From NCBI GenBank assembly GCA_025786725.1, contig JAHLTZ010000007.1, forward strand, positions 496,001 to 560,000: a stretch of DNA of 64,000 bases, written 5' to 3'. Under the pieces are notes generated by a model, which worked only from the letters and a program-made list of their open reading frames with translations, did not search any database and was not told the origin of the DNA. The position numbers and the translations under genes are program-made. Origin of the DNA: Syncephalis fuscata. Its lineage: Eukaryota > Zoopagomycota > Zoopagomycetes > Zoopagales > Piptocephalidaceae. Of this stretch, positions 27,923 through 41,223 are shown piece by piece (within the stretch, counting starts at the first letter, position 1; every line of letters begins with the position of its first letter).

Positions 27923-30900
27923 TTAAACAAATAATCCGGTGGTAGTCGATGCTTCTACCGAATCTAATTCATCGAGCATTTTATCCATATCAGGTATCGT
28001 ATGATCATTCATAATCTCTGATATATCATCTGGTAGTTCAAATTCATCTGCTTCAGGGGTTAATTCATTAACTACCGTTAATTGACTCGTCGATAATCGA
28101 TCACCATGAGCGAGTAATTCTTCACTAAGAATACACTCATCATCGATAGCCGTATCTTCGGATACTGAAGTGAATACAGAAGAGGTTTGACGTCCATGAT
28201 GATGGTTATGATTGTTGTTGTTGTTGTTATTAATGGTTTCGGCATAGTCAAGACCACCGTTCATTGGACTATTTGATGCTTGAGTACAGTAGCGTAGACT
28301 TGATGGAATACAACTTGTATTGCCACTGGCCAATCCGGCACCACTTAGATTGGCATAGCTGTTTTTACGAGAGGCTACGGGCGATGTACGTTGATGATAG
28401 GCGAGTGGATTAGGGGCGGCAGTACTATTACTACGAGAACGACGTCCACGTAATTCAGCGGCCATTACCGAAAATACATCAGTAACTGGACTGTTCTCGG
28501 CACTAATAAAATTAAAGCTACCGGTTCGACTACGGCTTAAAATTGATCCATCGTTACCGCTTAGTGTAGAGAATGTACTAATATCGGCAGCTGCTGAAAA
28601 TGTACTAATATCGCCTACATCTAAACCATTATCTTCATCACCGGTATTCCATAGATCTTCGAAAATACCAAATGCTTGACTGCGTCGTTTATCCACAACA
28701 GCTTGGTTAATCTGGAATGAAGCGGCAAAGCTTTTGTCAAAGAATCGCTCCAACACTTCTTCAGATAAAATAACCGATCTTAATGAGGGCAGTGATAAGA
28801 AACGGACATCATCATGGTCTGGATCTTGCGTAGAGTTTTCATTGGCATGATTTAGAAATACGGCCACTGATCGAAGTGAAAATTCTTGTTGTTCAAATCG
28901 GAACATATATAAAAGACTTTCTGAAAAGTTAATAACATCTTGTTGGGTTAATTGACCATCTTGGTCGGTGTCGTGCATAGCATGGAATAGCTCAATACGG
29001 GACATTAGATCGCCTTTAATGACGGCACCCAATAGGCAAACAAGTTCTTGGAAGGACAATTCACCGGAATTTGCATGCGAGAATTGGTCGAATAGCCGTT
29101 TGGTAAAGTGATAGGTTGGTTTGGAGCGACGGCGTGTTCGTGTGGCATTCATACTGCGATTGGCCATGTCTAAATCTTCAACATCTTCTTTACCGCGACA
29201 CCAACGAGTAATGCTGGCTAAAAAGTCAAGGAATAGCGGATAGTCCATGGTAATTTCGTCTTCTTCTTCTTCACGTCGATAGAATAGAACTCTATGGTAG
29301 CAATCGTAGATTTGGTCGAGTTCGGGTCGTGAAAATCGAGCCGTATCAATTAGATTACGTACAACATTACGTTTGGTAAAGTCTTCAATGCTATGCACCA
29401 CTTTGGATTGTTGCGCCTTACGTAGCACTACAATAACTTCATCGTTAATGTGTAGGAAATCTTGAGTTGCCACTAGAATAAGTCGGTCGAATCCGGTAAT
29501 GGATCGTAAACGTGGATTGGTACTATTTGGATGAAGTAGCGTATTTAAAGAGGAAAAGTATTCTTTAATAATCTCGTTGAATTCCATATCGTCGCGTGCT
29601 TTACGTAGTTTTTCGCTATTGACCTTTAAAATGGCCAAACTATAAATTATTATAATGATTAATATCAACTAAAGAGTAATTAGTAGATAGTTACCTTATG
29701 TGGAATAGAATTTTGGGTCCTTCAATAAATAGTCGATCTAGAATACGAATAACAGATGCTAATGGCATTGCATTAATGAATAGACTAAGGAACCAAGGCA
29801 GTGTAAGTGTGGATATTTGAATATCTCGTGCATTAAGACGTCGCATTAAATCAGGCAAGTCTTTCTTGGCCAAGTCTTCAAAAATAGCCTGATCTAATAG
29901 AGCACCGTACATGCTAGTGGTATAATAACCAGGGCATATCTGTTCACAAAGAGTGGCCAAAGCCCAAAAAGCTTGTTCTTCACTCATATGACTAGATGAA
30001 TATATTAGTATATATATATATATACACCAATAGTTATATTTACTACACTTACATAAGGAGAACTGAAGCGACAATATTCATAGCTTGACAGTAGCCAAGT
30101 TCAGGATTGTGCCATGAATAGGCGGTAAGTACACGGCGTAGTCGCCCAATACCGTCGGATGACTGATAGGCTGGATATTCAGGCAATGAGCGATTAAGAT
30201 CCTTTTCAATTTCAGTTGTAGACATCGATACATTGGTATGGTTCTCTCGAAGTATATCACGATACCGATTTGGATAGGAGCAGCGATAGTAGATGGAACC
30301 ACAGCCAACTTCCCATATTTCACCTCGTAGTTGATTGGGTACACCGGTTTTAACTAGCTTTTGAAATTCTGGTAATTGTAATAAGGTCAAATTACGGCCA
30401 TGTAATTCATAATACATCTTCCATGCTGCTACTGTATTGGCATCGGCATAGCGGGCATCGTCGACTGGATAGCCAAATTGTTGGCCTAATCCAGCATTGG
30501 TATTACTATTGGCATGATCCTCGTCCTCATCTTCATCAAGTTGTTTAAATGAAAATGAGCTGCTATTGGGTGACATTGGAGGTGTAGCAGCGCTACCGCC
30601 AACGGCTTTTGTATCTGTACGAAGCATAGCTTCAGAAGAGCATGTATTTAGAAACGCTCTTAGTTTGGCTACATGTTGTACTTGAATTCGTAATTGATCG
30701 CGTAATGCCATACAGAACTGTTGACCTTCTCGGGCTGACCCTTCAAAAGCAACTACTACGCGTAGTTGATGCCAAGTAATAATAGCCACAGCCAGTGTAT
30801 GTTCAAAGTCATCTACTCGCTCTACACGACGCACCGTATAAAGAGGAATGACCCATTTGCATTCATGTGGCTTTTTTGAACCAAACGCCATATAAGTATT

Positions 30901-32538
30901 CGACACGTAAATACGACCATCCACTGTGTTGCGTGAATTATGCGCTAGTATAGCTGGACACGATTCAAGCAATTGTTCCGTAGGTGGAACACGGAAAAGA
31001 TTTTGAAAGTCTGAATCGTGTTTAAGTATTTCTAATTCTTGACGGAATGATAGAGCGCGTGGTCGTTCTGCAGTATCGTCGACATCTAGCTGGAATAGCG
31101 TTCTTGCCGAGTCAAGACGGCCTCGTCGTGCTATAGTAGGCGACAATGGAGGGCGTAACCCGTTTGACGCTGTTGATTGACGGCGTTGATTATTTAACGA
31201 ATCCGGTGAATTACCATTGCTTCCATTATCGTAACGCGAACGTAGTGTGGCCAATGAGCCTTTACGCGGTAATGGACCGGCATTAAATGAAGCACGGTGA
31301 TTTAAACGCAGTGGAACTGCCGTGGCCGTTGTATTGCGTCTAGGTCGACCTGTTTGTTTATCAACAGCCTGACCTGGTGCTGGATCTTGATTATTCGTCT
31401 TTAATACACGCTCGCTAGTTAGATTAACCAATTGAAGGATGGTTGTATAGACAGTATCACGTTCTGTTAATCCAGCAAAACAATGGGCCTCGCCGCCTTT
31501 GGTCGTAACCTTCAAACCATCAGACATTAAACCGGCCATTGAAGTATTTTTATCGGCCGTTTCAACATTCTTTAATTCTAATACAACTTTAAGTTGATCA
31601 TCGTCATTGGTGCTTCCTAAGAAGCAGATATAATGTTCACTAAGATAGATTGTGCCTGGACGATAACCAGCCGTTGGATGTTGGTAGCCACAGATATAGG
31701 AATTGACCATACGTTCATTAAGCGGCAGGTCAAAGGTATGCCTAAAGAACCGAGCTGTTGTTTTAAATTCTACATTTTCTTCAACATCAGTCGCCTCTAT
31801 TAAGCATGCGTTGTAAATGTAAGTTATTATGGCTATTATTAAATTCTATATCAACTGTACCTTCTTGTTCAATACGTAATCCAATTTCCCGTATAACAAA
31901 TGCCTCTCGCTCCTCAGCATTCTGCATACTTTCTGTCTCTGATACCAATGTTTCTATTTTACACATTTAATTTAATTTAATTCATTCATTAGTTAAATCA
32001 CCTATTATTGATTTCTGTTTAATATTTACCCATCAACCAGCGCCATAATTTATGTGCCACATGACGAGATTCCGTCCGAGCAATAATAAACTTTCTATCT
32101 TTATGTTTACGATCCGGCGTAAAAGTAATACGAAATGATAGTTGTTTTGTGTCTCTATATAATATAAATACAACAGTTAATACATATTAGTTATGTATCA
32201 TAACAATCAATATCCATTAACTAGTCTATATAGTTATTGTATTGTTATTATCGTTATTGTTGTTACTCCGCCAACTCCGTCTTTGCCTAGTATATCACAG
32301 CTTGCAACTCCCCTTTATTCTCCCCTCTCCGTAATTACCGCTATCTCAGCGTGTTCCGTATAGTAATATACAAAGCAAAAACAAAACAAGCTATAACTTA
32401 CGAGTTTTGAAACGAGCTAATAAAGGCACGGAATACATTGGCCGTGGACTTTATACGTTGTAGTGTAAAATAGTCTGACTGGCCAAGTGTCTCCCAGGTC
32501 ACATTCGACGGCTGAGCCAGGACAGGTTCTTCAAGCAT
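27923..32538 (-). CDS. Rab GTPase-activating protein, GRAM-GRAM-TBC-EF-hand (TBC1D8/9 type), paralogue 1
   Basis: The protein would switch off Rab GTPases on endomembranes. The start is the ATG at 32538 (MLEEPVLAQPSNVTWETLGQ), and several short exons lead into the first GRAM domain (about 31740-31440, GTIYLSEHYICFLGS). A second GRAM domain follows (about 30990-30650, GRIYVSNTYMAFGSKKP). The TBC domain (about 30350-29690) has the arginine finger as [14 protein letters not shown] (about 30210) and the glutamine finger as [10 protein letters not shown] (about 30085). Both catalytic residues are therefore present. A long C-terminal exon carries an EF-hand-like loop (HDTDQDGQLTQQD, about 28970) and ends in a Ser-rich, acidic tail at 27923. 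Yeast Gyp2/Mdr1 and animal TBC1D8/TBC1D9 share this order. No frame break was seen, in contrast to paralogue 2. Confidence 0.9.
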
Positions 32539-33602
32539 GTTCTATATTGAATGTTATAGCAGTAGAGAACTGCCTAATAAGCAAATAGAATAGATACGTA
32601 ATCTTGTCGAATAATGTCTTTATGCGGTAAACACAATAACTGCAAAGAAAAGGTTTGCGGGTGAGTTATTGAACACGAAACAATGTTGGTTGGTTGGTTG
32701 GTTGTTTAAAGCGGTCAAGGCCAGTTGGCGCCTAGGTAGAACGGGATAAACCACGTAATGCAAACGGTATATATTGATAGTAAGAGGGAAAGTAGTAGTA
32801 GTAATAGCAGTATCTTGACTGTTGTTGCTATAGCCAGTATTCAGGTTGAATAATAAGTAAACGAAGATAAAGGCTATTGATATAATAATAAACTACTACT
32901 AATAATAATAAGTAAGTGAAGTAAAGTGAAGGAGATTGCGTTGATAACAATTATAAAATAACAATTGAATACGCAGTATAAAGCAGCTATATTTGTGTGC
33001 GTAACTCTTTGAATAGAGCGAGTTAAAGCGGCGGAGCTATAAGAATTCACAAATATTTATTTAGTGAAACCTAATACAGTGATGCGTAGTTGTGTATACT
33101 TCACGAATCATCAACGTTGAAGTATAGCACAGTCAAAGATAAAGAGAGAGAGAGAGAGAAATAGAGCACGAGTGAAAGCCGGTCAAAGTAAACGATATCA
33201 CCGACGGGGAAACAGTAAAGAAAAATTGAACGAGAAAGATAAAATAGAAGAGTGAAAAAGGAAGGTGCAACTGTAGAGGCTCAATAATATGATAGTAAAA
33301 AGGAGAGAAACTAGACCGCACCTACTAATAATGGCAGGAAGCAAGTTAATAAGTAAACATCTCTTATACTAGTAATGTTGAGTTCATTGTGTTGTTGGTG
33401 TTGTTTTAATTGATAGATATTTCGAAACACAACTATCGGATAGAGAGTGAAAGTAAGAGATATCATTACAGGCTTCAAGGCCACTGTGTTACAATGAGTT
33501 ATTATTAATTAGCTAAGGCGTCGTTAATTGAACATGGTGCGATAGAAGCACGAATGTATGTATAGATACATATGTGTGTGTGGGTGTGTGTTTAATAATT
33601 GT
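32539..33602. promoter_or_regulatory. upstream region of Rab-GAP paralogue 1
   Basis: About 1.06 kb separate the Rab-GAP start from the 3' end of the next minus-strand gene. In the sense of the Rab-GAP gene it is strongly pyrimidine-rich (CT-rich), a composition common in fungal promoters and 5' leaders. It includes a (GA)n tract at 33142-33160. No further gene was seen. Confidence 0.45.
33142..33160. repeat. (GA)n microsatellite
   Basis: About nine GA units lie in the purine-rich upstream region of Rab-GAP paralogue 1. Confidence 0.75.
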
Positions 33603-35764
33603 TTATTCATTATGTATTATTGGTATAGTACGTTCGAGTAGGCCGGTTAGGTTATCATGATAAGGAATAGCTTGGTAGTTCAGGGCTGTGCGAAGTTTCT
33701 GTTGTAATGTAGCAAGTGTATCACTTACTCGTTCAACCCTGTTATAATTAGTACCAATATGACCACTATGGATATATTCAGTAAGATCATCGAAGACGGT
33801 CACTACAAATGGAATACATTCGGCGCGTGTTTCAATGGCAGTCGTCCAGTCAAGTAGTAGATTAACATCCCAGGCTACACTTTGCATCAAAGAGGCGAAT
33901 AGATGTAATGGGCGGTATTTTGGTAATAGGCATAGATGGGAGTTGGTAGATAACATCGATTTAGTTAATAGCCGTGTATTACTATGTAATTCACTGTTAC
34001 TATCACCAACGCTACTTGATAATTGATGTAATTGTCCAACAAGTCGATAACAAGTAAATAATTGTTGATCATCAGCTGAAAAGTATAAATGAATGTTTGA
34101 TAGTACTTGTTCTAGTGTTGTTCTATAAGGCGATGTCGCTGCATTCAAAAAAGAAACATCGTTTAAACGTAAGTAGTAAGTATGAAACGTAGAGGTAACT
34201 TGCCTGTAAAAAACATATCATACGCTTTATACAAAGGACAGTAAATATAGACCGCTATGGTTGTTAGTAGATCAATGTTGCCTACAATGTTTTAACATTA
34301 CCGGTTATTGTATTTTGTAGCCATTCTTTGTGTTTAGTTGTAGAATGCTTGGCCGGTTGTTCCAAAGTATCTATTAAGTTCATTATTTCACTATTATTAT
34401 TATTTGTCAAAGTCCTTTGAACGATGGAATGATTTGTGTAGTATAAAATACAAAGAATTAAACGCCTCATTAATGAAGCGGGTGGCCATTCACGTGTTTT
34501 TGTATCAAAACAGAAATCCGATTGATCTTGTAACATGGGTGTAATACTTTGTAACTCATTTAATGATAATGAATTGGCCATGTAGTGTAATGTTAAACCC
34601 ATTGATATCTATCGTTTATTCATTCATTAGTAGATATAGTTTAAATAAATCTACTTACCGGTAAATCAATTGACATATTCTTTAAAATTACTGTAGCTAG
34701 ATTTAATAATCGATAATGAGTAGTAAAATCTATTTGTTCATTATATTGACTAGCAATCGATGGCTATTATATAGTTAGTTATAGGATATGTATATTATTA
34801 TTACTATTCAGTATCTATTTACATACCATAATATTTATAACTCTATTTAAAATAGTCAATGAAATTGACAATGGTGGATATCGATTCATTAATTGAATAC
34901 ATTCCGTCTCAATAGCCAGTAAAGCAATACGCGCTGTTCCCTATCATTTAAAGTTATTATTTATTGTACTGTTAAATAATACACTTGTTTTACCTTAATA
35001 GATATCATTTCTGACCAAACATCTATCTTTTGAGTTATCCATATAAATAATGGCCGGTGTCTATGAATAGTGTCCATGGTGTCTGATTGTCGCTTTGATT
35101 GTCGTCGAATACCACGCAATAAACGATATATAAAATAAAATATGGCTACTTCACTTGTTTTACTCATTGTTACAGTGTTGAATGTTGTCGATACGTTTAA
35201 ATAACCGCTAACATCGCACATTAAATCTAATAAATCAAGATATGATGTCATCGACTGTTCTTCAACCTATGTCAGTCATTTAATAATTGGTCTATTTATT
35301 TATTTATTATACTAACATACTAATGCTTACACATTACATACCATCAATAGACGTTCATAAATAAGACATAGTAGATTCATGATAACGTGCGTTACATATT
35401 TATTATCTTGTCGTCCCCACCATACTATCTAAACAACAGCCAGTGTTCTTCGTTATTCATTATCTATATCAAGGGCTGCTTCATTCTACTTAATAGTTAC
35501 CAGTGGATGTAGTCTTAACGGTATACCGAGCAATTCGTTTGGCATACACGCTCTCTCTGTAGCTATTTGATACAGTGTTTCTAACTGGGTTAGTTGTTCA
35601 ACAAGTACCTCAGTTTGTAGTATGTTCTATATACACACATACACACGCTCACTCATCAATCTTTCTATTAAAAATAAGATATGTGCTCTTACTATAACCG
35701 CATCGTCAAAACGACACGACCAATGCATCACCGACTTTGGTAAAGACTCGTCGTTTGACGCCAT
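33603..35764 (-). CDS. helical protein of unknown function
   Basis: The gene lies between the two Rab-GAP paralogues. The ATG at 35764 opens MASNDESLPKSVMHWSCRFD, and about nine exons follow. The product is Leu/Ile/Thr-rich and almost certainly all-helical. Examples are LVEQLTQLETLYQIATERAC (about 35600), SEVAIFYFIYRLLRGIRRQ (about 35150) and LTLHYMANSLSLNELQSI (about 34600-34550). It has no glycine-rich loop, zinc-binding cluster or membrane span. HEAT/ARM-like repeats are possible but not shown. It ends with the exon at 34148-33603 (NIHLYFSADDQQLFTCYRLV, then IIHNE). The joint near 34200-34300 does not fit a standard acceptor in frame. Either an AAG acceptor is used there or one base is missing. 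I do not recognise a family. Confidence 0.6.
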
Positions 35765-36160
35765 GACTGTCTCAATAGATCAATGTAGACCAAGAAAGAG
35801 AATTGATAAGAAAGGGGTGCCATATAAATTGGTAATAAAAGCTTTTATTTCTACAGTAATCCCATCCTTCATGTCTGTGTGTTTTATTGTCACTCAGCTA
35901 CATAAAACCTTATCGTCATACTACACACCCATTCATACGCTCTTACACCTACCAAGTGTGAATAGACCTCCTTATTACTGGGAATATCCATACTGTTCGC
36001 CTTGACTTCTACCACGTCTTTTCTATTTTATTCAAGGTTTTCTTGGCCGTCAACGTCTCATCTACATTCTACTCCTACTATACAGTCAATCCATATACTG
36101 TCGACACTTAAATACCCATTAGTTGAGTTGTCATTAATCAGCGAAAGGCAGTGCAGCAAT
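35765..36160. promoter_or_regulatory. divergent promoter between the helical gene and Rab-GAP paralogue 2
   Basis: About 400 bases between divergent start codons. The half next to the plus-strand gene is pyrimidine-rich (35860-36100), as expected for a fungal promoter. No clear TATA box was seen. Confidence 0.4.
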
Positions 36161-36621
36161 ATGTTCACCTCTCCTATACGCTGCGAGACAGGCCAGTTCT
36201 GGAATGAAATAGAAGAACAAGGTCCGTTTGTATTACAGCAGCTAAAGACGTCAAACAACGCACTGCTACGTAACGTTCTTGGTACTATTCGTAACGTGTA
36301 AGTGGTTGCTATTGATTCAATACAAATAGTTTTAATTCATGATATCCATCTAGTCTCGATACAAAACAGCCATCATTTCGTATTGTCTTTAAATCGGATA
36401 TATTCATTCAGTATGTACTAGCACTGGCTGAAACACGTAGCTCCATCGATAAACCATGGCGATGGATTGAAGGTGAATAGCTCTTTTGTAATATATACTA
36501 TGTATACTTATTTTAATTGATTAGATAACATGTTAAAAGAAGTACTTCAACTAGATAATATAATGGATCGCGAAAACTATGTAATAAGTAAAGTAAAGTC
36601 ATTAGTGGCTGAAGGTAAGTT

Positions 36622-36659
<38 letters not shown>

Positions 36660-39600
36660 GTGGTCTAATATATACTAACCATGATTAATATAGAAAGTCA
36701 AGATGATGATCCAGATTTGAGGTTTAATGCGGCAGCCCGAGCATTTCGTCGTACATTCGATATACCCGATTCGGAAAGATTAGTTAATTGTAAGTTTAAT
36801 AACGTTAATTTATTAATAATAGCAATATTAATATATATATATATGTGTGTGTGTGTGTGTTTGTATATGTGTATATACAATAGACTATTCATGTGCTTAT
36901 GAAGGTGTTAATCAAGGATGGATGTATATTAGTGAATATTCACTCTGTTTCTACTCTTTTATTTTGGGTATAGAAACCAAATTACAAATTCTTTTACGTG
37001 ACGTTAAAGATGTTCGTAAAGAAAAATCAAAACGAGGTTTAGTACCTGATTCTATTGTATTAACTACACGAGAAGATAAAGAGGTAAGTGCTGATTATTA
37101 TAGTATTAATGTTAGTATTAATGTTAAATATTGTAATTACAGTTTTTCTTTTCTAATCTATTCCACCGAGAGAGTGTAAGTAGTAACAAGTAGATAAGAT
37201 AGTATACTAATGGAATATTTAGACTTTTGATATATTAATTCAACTGATTAATATTAATGCAGAACGTCTATTGCGTGGACATACAGGTAACTAGCTATAA
37301 TATAATATACAAATAGCCGATTAATAGACTGAATAATGTAGAGTCGGTTATACTATTTCACGATGATGAAGAAACTGCCAATTCATCGAGTGGACAGAAT
37401 AAACGGACATTACGTCAAGGATTAGAGGATAGAAAGCGTAATCTGACATTTCAACAACTATTCAACCTGCCTAACATTGAAAGAATTGTATCTGACTGCG
37501 ATGCTACAATACAGATAATGTTAGAACCATCGGTTGAGTTTCAAGGAAAGCTATATCTATCGGATCATTTTATAACATTCTATGCAACGGAACGAGATGC
37601 TTGTCGATGGGTACTTCCATTGTTTGCTATACGTAGAGTGGAGCGTGTGGCTTCACCACCCTATACTATTACACTAGCCATTACTAATTGGCATCAAATG
37701 ATGGTGGTTATTCGACTGAAGGTCACTTATCGACAGGTGATCAATTCTGTTCAGCCTTTAAGGAACAGTTGAAACGTCGTGGTCGTACTATGAAATCATT
37801 ACGACCCTTCCTGGAGACTTGCTATTCAGAATCATTATTGGCTGAACATACCGACCCACCATTGAATGGACTTGGTGTTGTACACGGATATCCTGATGAG
37901 AAGACATTAACTAACGCGGGTAAAAAGTAAGTAATAGTTAGTACTAACAACATTATAATAATGGATATCAATGGATAGGAGCAAGAATGCTGCTAAACTT
38001 GAATATTGGAAGAAATACTTGACGGGTAATATACTAGCAAATACTGTACTATTATATGACTAATCGAATGTTTAGAATATGGGCGTAACCTGACTACTAT
38101 TCGTCAAAGTTCTTTCTCCAAGCTTGTCCGTATTGGATTGCCTAATCAACTACGTGGTGAAATGTGGGAGTTGTGTTGTGGTGCCATGTTCCATCGTTGT
38201 ATGTATCCAAATCAATTTGAACAATTACTCAAAGACCACGAGGGTGTCATGTCGCTGTCGATCGAAGAGATTGAGAAGGATCTTAATCGGTAAGTAATAG
38301 GTTCGATCTATGGTTATATAGTAATGGTGTATACATATGTATGTATATAGATCATTGCCAGAATATCCAGCCTATCAATCATCTGAAGGTATTGAAACAT
38401 TAAGACGGGTACTAGTTGCCTATGCTTGGAAGAATCCAAAACTTGGCTACTGTCAAGCTATGAATATTGTAGTATCGGCACTTTTAATGTAAGCTATAGT
38501 TTAAGAATTAATAGTACAATATTATTCTAATGACCATCTAATGTATCTATTTAGTTATATGAGTGAAGAACAAGCATTCTGGACATTAAATGTTATTTGT
38601 GAACACTTACTACCTGGCTACTATAGGTATGTTTAGTGTAGTGTTGTTTATATTAAGTATTATATTAATATTTGTCCAATTTAGTACTTCTATGTATGGT
38701 GCTCTTTTGGATCAGGCAGTCTTCGAACGACTTGTACAGGAAACCATGCCAGTACTAGATGACTATTTCAGGCGTAAAGATATTCAAGTATCGGTAGCAT
38801 CGTTACCGTGGTTCCTTAGTCTATTTCTTAATTCAATGCCGTTAAGATTTGCTTTCCGTGTATTGGATTGCTTCTTTTTACAAGGACCTAGAATTCTATT
38901 TCAAGTGGGGTAAGTATATGCAAACTGGTTAATTAATTAATTGATAGCTAATTTAAACTATTTAATTTGTATTATTTAAATTAGTTTGGGTAAGTTATAT
39001 GGCTATTATTAATATTTACATGTTTACTAATATATTTGGTGATTAGCTTTGTTGAAGGTCAATGGTGAAGCTATTTTAGAAGCATCAGATGATGGCGCAT
39101 TCATTGCTATTTTCAAGGACTATTTCACGCGACTCGATGATCGTGTCTATCCAAATAGCAAAGATAGTAGAACACGTTCATTGACACAATTCCACCACTT
39201 GATGCGTATTGCATATCAAGACTTTTCTAATGTCACAAATGAATACGTTGTAGAGCTGCGTGGCATGTTACAATCGCAAGTGATACATGGCATTGAGTCA
39301 TTTACTAAACGTAGCTATCTACGTAATCTAAAAATAGAGAGTCGTCTAAGTAAAGAAGCGTTGGCAGCCGTTTATGATAAATATTATGGTATTATATTTT
39401 ATCGTGGTCAAGAAGGTGTCAACCAAGGAAGTTTAGACTATACAGGCTATGTAGAATTTTTAGGCTCAATGACTTGTTGGGGTTTACCACCTAAAGTAAA
39501 AGATGATGAAGAAGAAGAAGATGAAGAGGAGGAGGAGGAGGAGGAAGAAGAAGAAAAAGAAAAAAGAAAAGAAAATGTAGAGGATGTAGAAGATGTTACA

Positions 39601-40813
39601 AAAGAAACAGATCTAATAGTATTAAATGAAGATACAGAAAGTAATACAGTAAAGAAAATTCATCACAAACAGGTCTTTTAATAGATATTGGTAATAATGA
39701 GATAGAAGATGACAATGCGTCTGATGTACAATCATCCATGTTACCAACACCGAATATGGAATTGCCACTATTACCTACACCACCCATACCAGGTCGAGCC
39801 GGCTCTATATCACCACGTCCGGATCCTGCTCAATTGGCAGCAGCGATTGAGTTGACCGAGACACGTAGAGTGAGCCTGACAAAACGTTTATTCCGCGCAG
39901 CAACGACGGCCATTTCTCCAGATCCTACGGAACAGGCTGACTTTCCACAAGCTGCCGTGGCCATAGGAGAATTTTAGGCGGCGATCTATTAACACGTATT
40001 GACTACATCTTTCGATTGTATGATACAGATGGTGATAATCGAATTACACAAGATGAACTTGATGCGTTTATTGAAGAAATGTCCTACTTGACCGTTATGG
40101 TTATAGCAGGCATGAAAGAGGATGATAATCATGTATGGGCCGCATCATTACGCGAGAATGCTCGACGCTATGCGGATCCACTCCAATCGACGCCAGATGT
40201 CAATAGCACAGATACGGCAACGGCAGAAGCAACGGAGGAGAATGCCGAGGCTGCTGATGCCATTTGGTTATCATTACCATCCTTTAGAATGATTGTATTG
40301 GCCGAATCAGTATTGGAGCAGCTGTTTGAAGCGGATTTACCAGGCTCGTTTCATCTTGAACAGCAGCCACAAGCTTACAATGCTCGTCTTGGTCGAGAGA
40401 TCTTTAATGCGCTTTGGTCGGAAGGTACAAAATTGGCCGAAAACGTTGGTAAGCGTGTTACAGCACGTCGACAATCACATACACCTCGACGACCACGATC
40501 ATCGACTCATGGTTTAATTCAGCACGGTCTGAGTGGTGGTGGTAGTGCTAGTGCACCTGCAGCCACAACGCCCACAACCCCATTGGTCGATCGGTTACGT
40601 GCAACGACCAGCGAGGAAGCTAGTGGTCGGTTATCGCCCGCTGCTGCTTCCTTTAGTTCAGCCGCGGCCGAGACTGAGGAAGAATCGATATCGGTGGTTG
40701 ACGAGGAAGAGATAAGTGATGTTGATATGCTTGAAGAGGTAGATCGTCTACTTAACGAACTAGGCCATGGTTCAGATGATGATGATGATGAACCAGTAAA
40801 GAAGAGTAGCTAA
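36161..40813 (+). CDS. Rab GTPase-activating protein, GRAM-TBC-EF-hand, paralogue 2, with apparent frame breaks
   Basis: The gene is a diverged copy of 27923-32538 with the same domains in the same order, starting [20 protein letters not shown] at 36161. GRAM-like blocks are at about 36900-37160 and 37518-37720 ([18 protein letters not shown]). The TBC domain (about 38120-38910) keeps the arginine finger ([16 protein letters not shown], split by an intron) and the glutamine finger ([10 protein letters not shown]). The EF-hand loop near 40020 is canonical ([17 protein letters not shown]). Three places need a shift of one base to keep homology: about 37720, about 39655 (after a poly-Glu tract at 39505-39560) and about 39970. 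At the first, the alignment with paralogue 1 has equal length once one base is added. The other exons are open and well conserved, so this may be a working gene with assembly errors, or a young pseudogene. Confidence 0.75.
36621..36659. repeat. (TAA)n microsatellite in an intron
   Basis: About thirteen ATA/TAA units lie in an intron of Rab-GAP paralogue 2. Confidence 0.8.
36830..36861. repeat. (TA)n(TG)n microsatellite in an intron
   Basis: A TA run passes into a TG run inside an intron of Rab-GAP paralogue 2. It may form Z-DNA but has no visible role. Confidence 0.75.
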
Positions 40814-40974
40814 TTAATTAGCGGGATAAAAGACATTTATTTCTTATTACTTGTTATGTTTAATTCAATCGTATAACTGTTACTATTAAAATAATATTAT
40901 ATCATGATTATTATTTACTAGTTTTGGAAGGCAAATAAAACATGATTATAGATATAGCAAGTTATTGTATCTAG
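40814..40974. other. convergent 3' intergenic spacer
   Basis: A short AT-rich spacer lies between the stop of Rab-GAP paralogue 2 and the possible end of the micro-exon gene on the other strand. AATAAA-like signals occur on both strands. Confidence 0.4.
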
Positions 40975-41167
40975 TTAAGATGAAACCATAAGTTTATTAC
41001 TATAAGCTTGCACAGTTGAATATGGGCAACTAGATGCAAACATGTTGGTAACATAATGATTCCATTGATTAAAGACTGGATAAACCGGAGCATTGGCCAA
41101 AACTTGATATATAAATAGACTAGACGGCGTAATTGTCAAATGGTCTTGCTTTTCACCGAATATATAC
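40975..41167 (-). other. possible alternative last exon of the micro-exon gene
   Basis: After a good acceptor (AATTTAG, complement of 41168-41174) one frame is open for about 63 codons, including TITPSSLFIYQVLANAPVYP and FNQWNHYVTNMFASSCPYS, to TAA at 40975. Its composition is protein-like, which is unlikely by chance in such AT-rich DNA. It needs an incoming phase of 2, whereas the micro-exons in their open phases deliver 1 or 0. A further small exon or one missing base in the sequence would be required. It could instead be an independent coding remnant. Confidence 0.4.
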
Positions 41168-41223
41168 CTAAATTGTATTGGAATAGTGGTTTGATTGCAC
41201 TACCAATGCTAATGTCCTTATGC

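Noticed and set aside
39869-39977. Intron (GTGAGC to TTTTAG) to remove the frame break in Rab-GAP paralogue 2
   Set aside because: The stretch aligns with coding sequence of paralogue 1 (TKRLF and following), so removing it would delete conserved protein. A one-base break explains it better.
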